Assembly: GCA_001604495.1 (NCBI GenBank)
Contig: LVBR01000050.1
Coordinates: 1-6,456, forward strand
DNA length: 6,456 nucleotides
Direction: 5' to 3'
From: Acholeplasmatales bacterium Tener_01
GTDB lineage: Bacteria; Bacillota_I; Bacilli_A; ML615J-28; CAG-698
The notes below the pieces were generated by a model, which did no database searches, was not told the origin of the DNA, and saw only the letters and a list, made by a program, of their open reading frames with translations. A program made the translations under genes and the position numbers. Position 1 is the first letter of the stretch; each line of letters opens with the position of its first letter. This document shows, one piece after another, positions 6,238 through 6,456 of this stretch.

Positions 6238-6456
6238 TTTTTGCGAGCGCTCTTGTTAGTGTTATCTCTTAGGGCACTAATAAAGAGCTTCAGTCACTAG
6301 GGGTTGCATGTTAGGAGTGCCTTGGCCTAATGTGTGAAATCTAAAGGATAGGCATTAATAGATTGCTTGTTTCATATTAATGTACGAACTAAAGATAATA
6401 AGATAAGCGTGTAGAAATTAAAACTGATTATAGTTAAGACGCGGGTTCGAATCCCG

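Larger units (their letters stand above)
6120..6456 (+). ncRNA. ssrA: Transfer-messenger RNA (tmRNA), 3'-truncated by window edge
   Basis: This RNA acts first as alanyl-tRNA and then as a short mRNA on stalled ribosomes, with SmpB. The 5' end shows acceptor strand GGGTATG (6120-6126) and the conserved GGATTCGA at 6131-6138. H2 can close between TTGGCTAT (6139-6146) and ATAGTTAA (6430-6437). The tag frame is at 6208-6237. The stem GCTTGC (6229-6234) with GCGAGC (6243-6248) is H5, with the stop codon in its loop. A pseudoknot has TGCATGTTAGG (6305-6315) pairing CCTAATGTGTG (6326-6336), and its loop TGCCT pairs AGGCA (6350-6354). The T-arm is GCGGG, TTCGAAT, CCCG at 6441-6456. The 5' end is placed by alignment with the spacing in Bacillus ssrA. 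The last T-stem base, the 3' acceptor strand and CCA are missing. I could not resolve pseudoknot 1. No separate promoter is convincing, so it may be cut from a smpB-ssrA precursor. Confidence 0.95.

Noticed and set aside
1..6456. Mobile elements, CRISPR repeats, toxin-antitoxin or defence genes
   Set aside because: No transposase, spaced repeats or short unknown gene pairs were seen; the whole span is explained by housekeeping genes and short joints.

Overview
The window is AT-rich, with all genes on the + strand, and looks like the chromosome of a low-GC Gram-positive bacterium (Bacillota; perhaps a Bacilli, Erysipelotrichia or Acholeplasma-like lineage). Several things point there: strong purine-rich Shine-Dalgarno sites, AGA as a common Arg codon, a Bacillus-type SmpB C-terminal motif, and the order secG-rnr-smpB-ssrA that is familiar from Firmicutes. 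Trp is always TGG where I see it, so nothing suggests the mycoplasma code in which UGA is Trp. The assignment is an inference from style and gene order, not a phylogeny.

Layout. Positions 1-758 hold the 3' part of tig (trigger factor), cut by the left edge. After 31 bases comes a complete lon (790-3114), which ends in a clear intrinsic terminator (3117-3150). A consensus-like promoter (TTGCAT, 17 bp, extended -10 TATAAT) and a leader with a perfect hairpin precede secG (3250-3483). A second strong terminator (3496-3523) lies directly against the Shine-Dalgarno of rnr (3542-5677, RNase R). smpB (5649-6098) overlaps the end of rnr by 29 bp. The ssrA gene for tmRNA begins about 6120 and runs off the right edge inside its T-arm; roughly a dozen bases of the mature RNA should be missing. 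No stretch longer than 135 bases lacks a gene.

Function. Nearly every gene deals with polypeptides as they leave the ribosome: trigger factor folds them, SecG helps export them, SmpB and tmRNA rescue stalled ribosomes and tag the product, RNase R degrades the faulty mRNA, and Lon is a candidate protease for the tagged chains. No mobile element, CRISPR array or unfamiliar protein family is present, and the proteins themselves are standard housekeeping types. The points worth a second look are in the RNA and the gene joints: the tmRNA appears to encode a short tag ending in -AFAC instead of the usual -LAA, a 25-bp palindrome lies across the smpB stop next to the tmRNA 5' end, and the rnr Shine-Dalgarno is pressed against a terminator.
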